This document shows positions 10,561 through 22,300 of a DNA stretch of 64,000 nucleotides, in pieces. Position 1 is the first letter of the stretch. Each line of letters opens with the position of its first letter. Origin of the DNA: Apus apus (lineage: Eukaryota; Chordata; Aves; Apodiformes; Apodidae); contig NC_067282.1 in assembly GCF_020740795.1 (NCBI RefSeq), forward strand, positions 139,982,858 through 140,046,857. Direction: 5' to 3'. Made by a program: the position numbers and the translations under genes. The notes under the pieces are model-generated. The model saw only the letters and a list, made by a program, of their open reading frames with translations. It ran no database searches and was not told the origin of the DNA.

Positions 10561-11690
10561 TTTATCAGTGTTGTGCTTAAATTGTTTCATAGGGTTAGTT
10601 ATAAAAAATGGCTGAAGTCTGTTTTTTAAAATTATAATACAGATAGAAAAGAGCTTTTATAATTGCTGAACAAGGACAATGCATAGACTACTAGTGGCCT
10701 ACATATCAAATGGGATCATGCTCTAGGTAGAACCTAGTGAGCTTCAGGAAAACATGATCAGAAGATAAGGTGACAATCTGGTATCATCTGAAAAACTATC
10801 ACCTCATAATAATATCAAAACACAAAAAAACCTTGCAGTTCTGCTGCCTCAAACGCTGGGATTTGTCTTCGGTGAATTCTGCCAGGAGGTGATGCCAGCT
10901 GCACCACTGCATAGTATTTCCTAGAAGTAAACCTGATTGTGGCCAGCACGCTTCCATGTTCTCAGAAAAGGCAATAACTAGAAGCAAAAGAAACTTACCT
11001 ACATCAACAAGGAAAAGCAGCACTTCAGCACAGATTGCAGAGAAATGTAGCAATGTAGTTGGTCAGTACAAGGTAGGAGAACAGACGTGCTTGCAAGCGT
11101 ACAAGCTCCTTTCAGGTTAAATTAGGCAATACATGATTATTTCTTGCCCAGTAGCTGTGAAAGCTGTGCTTGCTGCAGCTTTCCCGGTGCTTCCTGTGGA
11201 GCTGGCAGCAGCCTCTGTGAGCCTCTTTCAGATGACCATGACCTGGTTAGAGCAGTGTGTTAAGTGCTGTGCTGCCTTCAGAGAAAAAATGAAGGGGGTA
11301 GGAGGACAACAGGAAAGTCAGCAGCTCCCCAGCCTTGGTCTCCTTAATCATCCAAGCCTGGAAGCACATCCCTCTGAGGTAGACAGAAGAAATAGGATTC
11401 ACAGCTCCTGTCTTCTACCAGTAGGCATGACAATTAAGATTATTTTTATTTTCCTTAAGAATATGTAGGTTAAAGCTGCTGATTTTATGACTTGGCTGTC
11501 TGGGGTAGGGTAGAACATCACAAGAGACATCTTTTGAGGTTCTTTGCAATAACACATTATTTTAAATGCCCTTAGCACAAATACTATCCCAGTTACACCA
11601 AGTGGCTCATTCCTGCTCATTAACAAACAGTGGGCTGCTGATGGAAATATTCCATTTATTGTGGATGCAGTTTCAGAATACATTGTTTGA
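10561..11690. other. Gap between the convergent AKR1B and CALD1 3' ends
   Basis: About 1.1 kb with no recognised exon, repeat or RNA gene. A 111-codon open frame at 11133-11468 (+) and a 94-codon one at 11399-11683 (-) are not supported by homology or signals. Confidence 0.55.
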
Positions 11691-13298
11691 ACAAATCATT
11701 TTTATTGCAGCTATCGGATGTATTTGAAAGACTTAAAAGAGTGTTTACAAAACCCCCAAACAAAAAACATGACAACTCACAGACAATGTCAGGCACAGTT
11801 TCACCCCCTACAGATAAGTAGGTGCATCTCTGTATGTAAACAAGATGTTTCAGCCAAGCAGGGGAGCTCATCTTTGGGTTGAAATATAATGTTATTCTTC
11901 TTTAGGAAAAAATCAGATGCTGTAAGAGATGGGAGTGATGAAAAGGGAGATCCTGGTATTTCTGATGCACAACAAAGCCATTAACAATGTGCTCAGGGGC
12001 TACTTCAGTTGCTCAGTTTATGCCACCCACACACTGTAGGATGTAAATGCTAAACTGTGTGGCATGTAAATGCAAACCAAGCTGACGTCTTATAGCCGTG
12101 TGTTTACTATATACAAATGAAAACATCTGTAAATAAGATATTTAGGAGAGAGAGTTAAAAAGAAGCACTATAAAGATAGAGGTTTACTTCATTTTAGGTG
12201 GACTTAGTGTACGGCACTGATGGATGGCAAGATTTAGTGTGCAGTCATTTGAAACAAGCTCCAACTGTGTTTAGGCTTTTTTTCTTTTTAATTATGGTAG
12301 TTTTATATAAATTAAACTACAATGTTTTATACAAGTGACCTATTTTTGACCCTCTATACCCTTACTTTTTCCTCTTTTAAAAACTATACTTTCTTTTAAT
12401 TACCCATTACTGGGCAACTGACATTTAAAAAATTTTAATACTTATCTCACCATACCTCTAATGGCAATTATGAAATCTTACTATAGAAAAGTGTGTGATT
12501 TTGTCTTTATTTTTTTAAGCTGTGATACTGGCTAATTATGTATGTTTATTACTAAATATAATACTCTAGCATTTATTAAAGCGTTCTACCATTAGTAGTG
12601 CCTTTAGGCTAAACTTTGTAAAGCTATGTGTGTATATAGTCTAAATTGCATTCAATTACTAGTTACTAACAACAAAAAGAAGTATCAGTACCGCTGTCAG
12701 CTAACATAATAATCCAAATTTAGGTATTAACTTAAACTAGAATGGAAAATTTGATACTTTAAAAAAGTATAAAACAAAAAATTAAAACAAGTTATTGATG
12801 CAGTATTTTTCATGACATGGGCAACTTACAGAAAATATTACATTGTCAACTAAAGATATTTCTTCCATGCCTTAGTCTAAAGTGCAGAAAGAAAGACTTA
12901 TGTATTACAAAAGTAACCACTGTTTTTATAGGTTTACTGCACACCTTTCTTAAGCAACTTCACTTTACATGCATTTTGGGTTGACCTCTTCAATGCCAGT
13001 TGAAATCACTGTTCAGATACATAGTTATGACTATCAGTAGGAGAGTCTATATATTTCACAGCATGGGTTTCTTTAGGAATAAAGGCTCTTGTGCAAAGGC
13101 AGTACTATTATGATGAATGTCTAGACTGATTATTAAATACAGTGCTAATATACATGGTTTTAACTGGAATAATGCAAAAAGACATTTTGGTAAATAAACA
13201 TAAATATAAAAAGAACAATTTAGCACTTTTTCCTTTTTTTTTTTTCTTTTTTTTTTCTTTGTTTCCCAACTGATTTGTCCAGCGTCTTTAGTGGCCTT
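11690..13298 (-). other. CALD1: CALD1 3' UTR (distal end uncertain)
   Basis: Very AT-rich sequence following the TAG stop. In the CALD1 direction AATAAA (TTTATT on +) occurs at 12572-12577, 12545-12550, 12506-12511, 11701-11706 and 11655-11660. These allow a UTR of about 0.75 kb or 1.6 kb, or both by alternative polyadenylation. The end given uses the 11701 signal. Transcript data would decide. Confidence 0.5.
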
Positions 13299-13327
13299 CT
13301 ATGGTTCTTTCTCAAATTGTCTCAAAC
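13299..13327 (-). CDS. CALD1: CALD1 last coding exon
   Basis: Two bases complete a Gly codon, then LRQFEKEP and a TAG stop (13301-13299). The acceptor is tctttctcagcag. The eight-residue tail is identical to the chicken caldesmon C-terminus as I know it, which fixes the frame despite the tiny size. Confidence 0.93.
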
Positions 13328-16300
13328 CTGCTGAGAAAGACGAGAATTAAAGATGGCTTGAAATAACCCAAGTAGATCTCTAAACCAGAGAAGGCAGGGC
13401 TCTAGATTAACACACAGCAGGTAAGAAGGCAGGACAAAAGCTGGCTGCAGCCGTGCTCTTGTCCCGGGACTGCTCAGAGGCGGTGCCCAAGAGGACAAGC
13501 AGAATTTCACCCTTCTCGCCTCTGACAGCCCCAGGAAGCACCTCAGGGAGAGCTCAGGAGCTTCCCACCCAGAAACGTGGGGGTTGCTGCACCCAGCCCT
13601 CTCCCCAGCCGCTCCTGGGTGGCTGCCACGCCAAGGCAAGGCAGGCTGTGCTGCGGTGCTCGGTGCATGCACTCCTGAGAGCCCCGGGCTGCAACCCCTC
13701 TGAGGAAGCCCCTCGTCTCCCTCAGCCTCAGAGCAGGGGCTTGGCAGCACCCCAAACCCTCCGCGGGGGCTGCTCCTGTAGGCAACGTGTGACCCCTGGT
13801 GCCTTCCATGGGAGCAGAGCAGCACTTAACGCTGAGTGGGCCTGAAAACCCCCTCTCGGTTTGACGTAGGGTCAGAGGAGGAGGAAGACGATTGTGTTCT
13901 GCGTTACTCTAAACTCATAAGAGACGTTCACGGGGCATTGCCATAGTTCTGGCTTCACATGTGTACATGAAGAAAAACATATGCACGTATTAATCTGTGG
14001 AAACCCAAAAGTTTCTTGATATTTGTAATTTTATTTCTAGTGAAGAGTCAAGGGATGTTGCAAGACATCTTAAAGCTATTAAACCGATCTGAGAATTTCC
14101 ATTCTTCCCCACTGGTCCTTAGGCACATACTTCCTTTAATTGACCTTATTTGCAATGTTTTAGATTAAAAATTTAAAAAGTGCTAGGAGGAGAAGTCTGC
14201 CCACTTCTTCCTGTAGATCTAGGTTGTGTTTCCCAAACTAGCAGTTTCAAAATGACAGTAGGAGAACTCTTTTTGCCTTTAGAAGTCACCAACGCACAGC
14301 TCCACCAAAAGCAGGGCTGCTGTTGAGTGTGTTTGAACTCCATTCCAGTCTGGGTATGCAGGAGCACATGAGACTCACAACCAGCCAGAGGAATTTTTAA
14401 AAATCCACACTGCTGCACTTTCATCAGACTTCAACATTACCAAGTGGCAGCGTTTAAAATCAGATGCATGGTTTGTTCTCAGTAGTACAGAAATCTTCCA
14501 TTTCTGCTGAAATAATGCTGCTGAAACAGCCTCCCTTTCTGGGTTTCCCCTCTTCGCTCAGGAAAGACATATCCCTTCCTGCTCTGCTGCAGCCTTTGAA
14601 AGAGCCTTTCCCAGATGCCTTGCATTTGCTGTAATTATTTAACTGACCAGCCTATTCTTCAGACTCCACACAGTTCAATGACTCCCTCCAGCTATAGCAA
14701 ACATGCTGCATGTGTCACTCAAACCAGGCTTTGCAAACATGGCTGGAGCACTGCAAGTTCTCAGTCCTCCTAGAAAGCTCATTTAGACTTATTTCTTAAA
14801 CATTCAAGTTTTGATGATATTGTAATGGAGCATTTGAAAGATAAAGGCAAAAAGGGTGGGTTTTTTCCCACAACATTAACAGCCATAGAATTTTAAAACT
14901 CAGATGTGATTGTAGGCAAATGTGGCAAAGCTTCTATTTAATACACAGATGTATTATTAGAATTACTTACCATTAGTCTCTGATTTTTTCCCAATAGCTG
15001 ATACCTGTTTGAAGAAGTAATAACCTGTTATTAACATTAAATACAGGAAAATATTGCTACTTATAACAGGAAAAAATATCAACTCCAGGGAATGAACAGA
15101 TTCCCATGCACAACAGAGCTCTGCCAAACAGCAATATAAAAGTTACATGCTGCCCATGGCTTTCTGTGCCTCATTGTATGCTCTTTTATAGATAAAAAAA
15201 AGCAGGTTAGTATCAAAAGACATGTGAAGGCCTAATTCCAACTAGCTGACCATATCAAGGCACCTTCCCTTAGAAGGCTTCCCACACAGATTTTAGCCTT
15301 TTAACAAGGCACTGAAGTGTTACCTTAGAAGAAGATGGCTTTTCAACTGACTGCTTCTCCCAGAGGTTACGTTTGCCAGATACGTCTCCTGGTCTTAAAT
15401 CCTGTATTTTTAAATTAACATGAGAGAACAGAAACCAATGTTAGTTCAGGTTTATTTTAATTTGCTAGAGAAAAAGTTTGAGTGCAACTTGCTTGTAAGA
15501 AAAGTTGAGAAGCATCCAGCAGTGGTGAATACTACATTGTCTCTTGGTTGTAAAGCTATTCAGAATGACACTTCACATAATCACTCCACACATATACACA
15601 CTTTATGACCAAAACCAATCCTGCTGGATCTATTTAGTATTGCACAGACTGGCCATAACTTCTTATGCTAATCCTAGGGAGGGCAGTGAAAAGTTTCTGC
15701 ACCATGAGCTTTTTAAAAAAGACAATTCCAAATTTTGCAGGGGAAAAAAAAAATAAATAAAAAATCAGAATTAGTATTTCTATCAGGAAGAAATTCAAAA
15801 GTAGCTTGTCTCAGTTATTTTGGATCAGAATAGAAGTATTTCATCAAAAAAAACCAACCAAAACCTGTAAAAAAAATAGCTTAGGGCTTCTAATACAACA
15901 GAAAAGAAGATGGTCTTCTGCGTTCTCAAATTTCAGGTTTCAGGATTTAACACTGTAGTCCTTCATACCCATTTGCATTTCCTTTGCATCCTTTAAAACC
16001 TTAGCATATACCAATCACTAGCCTGACAGAAAAAAAACAAAACAAAACAAAACAAAACAGGTGAGGTAAAGTAATTAAAGTGATTTGCTAACTATGAAAT
16101 TCTAGGTTTCTCTTTGATTTATCCTGGTAGAAAAATTAAAATTACACATTACAGATATATATCATTCTTCATAAGCAATTATAAACGGGTTTACCTGACA
16201 ACCTTAGCAAACAGACCCCCAAAGAAGAAGAATAGGAGGAGGGCAGGTTCCTTCAAGCAGAGATATTGAAAGAAGAAAGAACAATCTATTGAGAAAGAGG

Positions 16301-19300
16301 GAAATGAAGAGATAGGTAGAAACAGTGGGCTGAGGGGAAAACAAGATGTTAGTTTTACTTTATCTAAAAGATGCAACCTAATTTAAAAAAAATAATAATA
16401 AATTTTAAAAAGAAAAGAGAGGAAAATCTGGAGGCAGATTCTGTGCTGGTTTGCACTGGTTGTGATTAAACGCCACAAACACAATGACTACTTTTATTTT
16501 TCTACTCATGTTCATAAGGACATAATCTCCATGTAGTTACTGTTAAGGAAAATGTTACAAATTTCAAGCTGCTCTTTGGGACAAAGAGGAGTGTGAATTG
16601 AAAAAGTGTTTATCAGGCCGCACTTTTTATACAGGGCAAGTGGACTGGCAGAGAAACGCTACACAAGGATATGGGAAGAAACCAGTTCTTACATAAAATC
16701 CCTAAGTTGAATCACTAACACCATGAGTATTGATGCCCTGCCATTCTCCAATACAGACACCTACAGGTCCAGTTCCTCATCCCTATCCCTCCCTACCCCT
16801 CAATTACCTGTTTCTCCTCCTTCCCACATCCACACTGCTGCTTCCCACACTTCCAGTTTGTTACTTTGATAGCATTTTCTGCTCTGATTCTTGCTGAAGT
16901 AATGGGCATGCTGAAGGGCTATCATTAGAAATTTCATTTAGGCTTTTAAAGGACTAAGGTATTTCAGTTGAGTTTAAAAGTATACTTGGAAGATTTTTAC
17001 AGGGAAGAGCCAAAGCACAAATCCAAGGTCTATGGCTAGTAATTTCTAAATTAAAAGGTGGTAAATTGATGTCCTCCTCTACCAGAGAAGAGTTTCTCTG
17101 AGCACTGCCTTTTTAAAGCATCCCTAACTAAGCTTTAAGGTGAGAACTGCCCTGTTTCATTCCCCCTTTCTTGACTACCCCGGAGTCAGCAGCCAGAGGG
17201 CGTCTGTGAGATTCCAGGAGAGGACGTACAGCATGGTACCTCTAAATCATAGAATGCCAGGTTGGAAGAACTTCAAGGATTATCTGGTCCAACCTTTCTA
17301 GGTAATGCTATAGTTTATATGAGATGGCTCTGCACCCTGTTAAGCTGAGACTTAAAACTGTCCAATGTGGGCCATCAGATGGTTGAGGAAGCACCTTCAC
17401 CACCTCTGCCCCAGGAGAGAACCCACCTACTGAAGAGATGGTTGTTGCAGGTTTACTTACAGAAGGTTTCGGAGCAGGTGATTTGTTGCTCTCTGGGGTC
17501 TTGGTTAACCACTCATTGATACGACTGGAAACACCAACTTTCAGTCCAGCAGTTTCCTGCAGAATAATAAAATATAAAATATAATCAGAAGACTTTCAGA
17601 ATAGCTTTTGCTATGCTTTTCACAGTTTAGATTTAAAAACAAAGCCAAGCCTGAGTTTAATATAGAGATCCTCACTGAGACTATGGCTACTTAGGAGTCA
17701 TCCTGTGTACGTTAAAGATATTGTCCCTATAAACTACACAGTACGACTACCCTCTACTTTTCCTTAATGATAAATATGGGCTGACAAAATCAATTCCACC
17801 TTAGTCCTAACCCAGGAATAAATGTTAGACATACACCTGCTATTTCTGTCATAACCCCTGACTCCAAGGAAAGAAAGTATTTAGCCTAAAAGAAGGAGAG
17901 ACAATAGTCTAAGTCTACGTTTTTGTTTTGTTTAACTAAAATATATTTTAAAACCATGTCATAGAGGAGTTAAATGGCCTAACATTTAACTCATTAAAAT
18001 AAATCTTTAAAAGGTTAGAAAAAATCATTGAAATTTCATGGCTACCTGTAATAACTCACTTCAATCCATGGCTCAGTGTTTTGGGTATGATGAATGCTCA
18101 TCGACTAACATAAAATTATAGAAAGGAAATGTCCCTTGAAGGATATAAATAAAAAAGATAAAGGTCTCCCAAATGCTTTTACGCATGATTTATAAAACAT
18201 CATCATTATCTTGTCTATTTAATCCTCCTTTACCCCCTAAACGAATCTTTCCCAACAGAAATAATTTCTTTGTACTCTGCTTGAACTACTCAAATGTATT
18301 TGTCTAAGATCTCTGATGTGGCTCTGGAATGTCTCGTAGCTTAGCTCAGTATGTCACTAAATTCTTCCATTATACTCAATATTGCAGCGACACTATTTTG
18401 TTGGTTTCTGAGGAGCTCTGGATCCTTTGAGACCCTTCACCAGGAATGTTAACAGGAGCAACCAGGTTTAATCATAGGAACATAAATGGCAAGGTCAGGT
18501 ACATCACATCATTCTGTATAATCACTATGCAAAATTAAACACATACCTTATTTGGTGTTCCTGTCCCAGAGGGTGATGAAAAAACATTTCCTTTCTCCCA
18601 CATGCTCTTGATGTTACGAACACCCTCGGCTGGAACATGAAGGTCGGAGGCAGCAGGCTTAGCTGGTCTTAAAGCCTTTGTACCCTGCAGAAGAATTGAG
18701 GCCAGTTGGTGTTTGGCGTTGAGTGCTGGAGTTCCTGAGTGATTTGACTCTGGGGCAGTGCTGGGGAACACAGCAGCTCTCAGTGGTTCAAGTGATTATC
18801 ATGCAAGGACAGAAAGGAGCACCCAGCTCAAGAGATTTCACTGAGACTCTTCTTTTGATTTGCAGTTGCACCCTTGACCAGCTATGAAAACTGCAATCAC
18901 TTTGATTTTTGCATTTGTTGCATATCTAAAGGTCACGGCAAACCACAGCTCTGCGCACAACTGCTCCAAGGCTTTAATTTGTCCTCTTTCAAGTCTCAGC
19001 ACCTGAATCCTGTAAACATGGCTCTTTCAGGGACACAGCTGAGGAAATCCTTATGCAGAGGCAAGGAAGAAAGGCTGCTCTGTCATTCAGCATACTCTGC
19101 CCCATCTGATCCAGACAACCTCACAACACAGGATTCTAGGGGTACATTTCAGCAATTATATTTGGAATGAGGTGGATTTTTTAAAGAGTAGAGAATTGGG
19201 GTTTATTTGGCAGTGTGTTTTTTTGCATGGTTACTAAAAAACCTGGACCAAACTACTCCTGTTCCTTCTTTTCAAAATTATTGTATGTTTTCCATAACAC

Positions 19301-22300
19301 AGATTTGAGGAGAATGAGAACCTGTATGAGCTGCGGCTTTGCCTCTCTAGTTGCAACAGAAGTTATATTTGGCAATTTTTGGAAAAATCTCAAATTTGGC
19401 AAAGGAATAATTTCAGGTCAGATAGGAGCTGTATATAGCTGCGGAGCTGCACTGCCTGCCCCTTGCCTTAGAGTTATGCTTTTCACTATCTAAATGGAGC
19501 ATAAAGGTTCAGGACCTTAGCACAGCTCAACTGAAAATATAAACTGGTGGGTGGGCTGGTCCAGTGTTTATGGGCTAACAAACCCTGACTTCACCATTAC
19601 ACAAATTTCTTACGATGGAGCTGTAGCTCCAATCCATCCACTCTCTTTAAGGAGTTTAACATCAAACGTCCCAGTCAAATTAAAGCCCTTGGTCACTCTT
19701 CAGTGATTATATCTCATCCAAAAAGGGCGCAGAGTGAAGCAGGAGGACAGAAACTATTTGCTCCTATTTTGATGGCATGGGAGCCATGCTGATATTCATC
19801 TCTAATGGAGGGATTTGAGCTACCTTCAGCTTGACATAGGTGCTGGAGGCAAGCCCAAGCCTTCAGCACTGTCATGCATGTGCTTTTTGCATCAGGAACT
19901 GACTCTCAGTATAAAACTCTCCAGCAGTGACAAGCTGCGTAACAGAAAGGTTAAATGGGCAGCAGTCACAGAAAAACGCCTTTATTAATTGATCTTTAAT
20001 TACTATAAGTTAAAGGATAACAAATCATACCAAATTAATACCTCAATGGAATATCATGCTTAGATGCTACATGTGAACAAGAGGAGAAGAAAAAAATCGA
20101 GCAGGGAATGAAGAGGTTCTAGACCTTAATCACAGCTATCAAGATAATATCCCTTTTTATACTATACCATTACACTTAGCAACCCACTTCAATTGGCCTG
20201 CAATATTAAGCAGTAGCCTTCTAATTGCCTGTACTCACTGATTGATAAAAGCAGCTAAAAAACCCAAAACCAAACACCCCACCCCCAAAAAAACCCCAAC
20301 AAACCACCTATTTTTCTGGCTTCAAGGCACATTGTTAGCCACTAGTTATAAATATCACCTGGGTTAAAATTCTGCATTTTATTTTTATTCTATTTTTCCT
20401 TTGTTACTACTTAACTCCCAGTTCATGAAGGTGTCTTTCTTTGCCAAGGAATTTCACTCTGAAGTGGCAGCCAGCAACACAGGCCCAGTTCCTGGCTCTC
20501 CTAAATAAGCTGCTAAGTCAGCTTTGCTCAGGGTAACTATCAGCTCTCTGCTAATAGTACTCTCATCAACCTAGGAAAGGACGCAACTGTCACTCAACAG
20601 ATGCTGACTGACTTCTTCAACAGTTACTTCAAGCTTAAAAAGCAGAGAAAATTGTAGCACTGAAAGGAAGATTCAAATCTGAAGTTTGACCAGCTATGAA
20701 AAGTTTGTTTAGGTACGTATCTAGATGTTGGTTATAGGTGTACCACAAGCATTTCATTCTTGAAGGTGCATTTTAAAAAAGTTTGTGATGAAAACCCCCT
20801 GCAAATCTTCAACAGTAAAACACAGGTTAATTGAAGTCCCAAAAGCCATTAGTAACTAGAGCCATCATGACCTGGAATTAACTTACCTCAATTGCACTAG
20901 TATATTGTTCAAGTCTACTGTCAATCTTTGAGACAACTGCTGTTGTGTGGGTGGGTTTCATACCACTGTGGAAAGTAGAAAAAAGCATGATAGAAATTAT
21001 TAATCCCTCCCTTTAATCACTGCTGTTTTGAACAAACCTACTGTTTTATTGCTTTACCTCTTCTGAGCGGATTTGTTCAAAAATTCTGCTCGTTCCTCTA
21101 TCTAGAAAAGAGAGAAACGAGCTGTAAGTTTAAACGTAATAAAAAAGCCTGTACTTAGCCAGGCTAAAATGTAATTTTAAATGTCAAAAAGTCAATCTGA
21201 TAGACATGCATTCCAACAGAAATCACCACAGACAGGTTTTATAGCTAGGAGTCTCTTATGCTACAGGTTCATAAGGGTGGATATATTTTCTGCATTAATA
21301 TTTGCATCCTCCATATTTCTTCAGTGCCTCATTTGTAAGCAGAGAGTAAGTCACCAATACAGAAAGGAGAAAAGGGAAGAAGCTTTATCATATGAAAGGG
21401 GTTGATACTCACAAAATCTATGTCAAATTTCCTCATATCTTTCACATAAGAGCAAGTATGTATCTCTTGAGACAGACTGCAATTTTAATAAAGTTTTTCA
21501 GAGTTGAGACATCAGACTATGACAGGTTGGGAGCTCAGCCACACACTCTATTTCATGCATGTTTTTGCAAGACAATGACAATTTAATTTGAGCTCCAAAA
21601 AACCAATCAGACTGTACTCTGCTCATGTTCAGAAGGGTCACTGCTGAGTCAATATCTACCAGCTGTTATTATACAAACTGGTATCTTACATTTCATCGTT
21701 ATTTTATACTCTGTGTGTAGGAAAATACTGTAATGTTTTCAAGCAAAAGGAATCATAAAGGTTTTGTAAGACTTATGCCATATCTCTCTATAATTTGAAA
21801 ACAAGTCAATCCATCCCTGAATAAAGTTTTAAATAATTTCAGGGCAGGGGGGAAGTCTATTTGCATTCTGTGTCAAGAAATACTTTCATCAGCTTCCTCA
21901 TATCTCTTCCCCATTGCATTGTTCCACTTTTGTCCCAGGCTTTACAGTTTCACTTAAGAGTAAAATATACACAAGCAGCTCTGGGGGATAGAAATCACTA
22001 TTAATCAGCCTGGCTGGGTTCCTGGGGATTCCCTGGTCTCAGTAAAGGCTGTCCATTTTCAAGTTACTTGAACAGTGAGTGCTCCAGCATTCATGCCTTT
22101 AAACTAAGGCAATGACAGCCATTCCTTTAAATGGTTCTCCCCGGTGGCCTTGACATCCTGGCTGTAGCAGCTGCTGTCCCATCAAAGGGCACGCATGTTT
22201 TATTGCTCAAGCCCATACAAGCAAAAACTCAGGCAGTTCACTTCAGTGCAGAATTTGCCAATCTCACTGGAGGAACTCCAGCTAGATCAATCCAGCTCAA

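Noticed and set aside
13322-13825. 167-codon open frame on the - strand running into the last CALD1 exon
   Set aside because: It crosses the splice acceptor in the wrong frame (SQQV then stop), whereas the supported frame gives GLRQFEKEP. Its openness reflects the CpG-rich composition.
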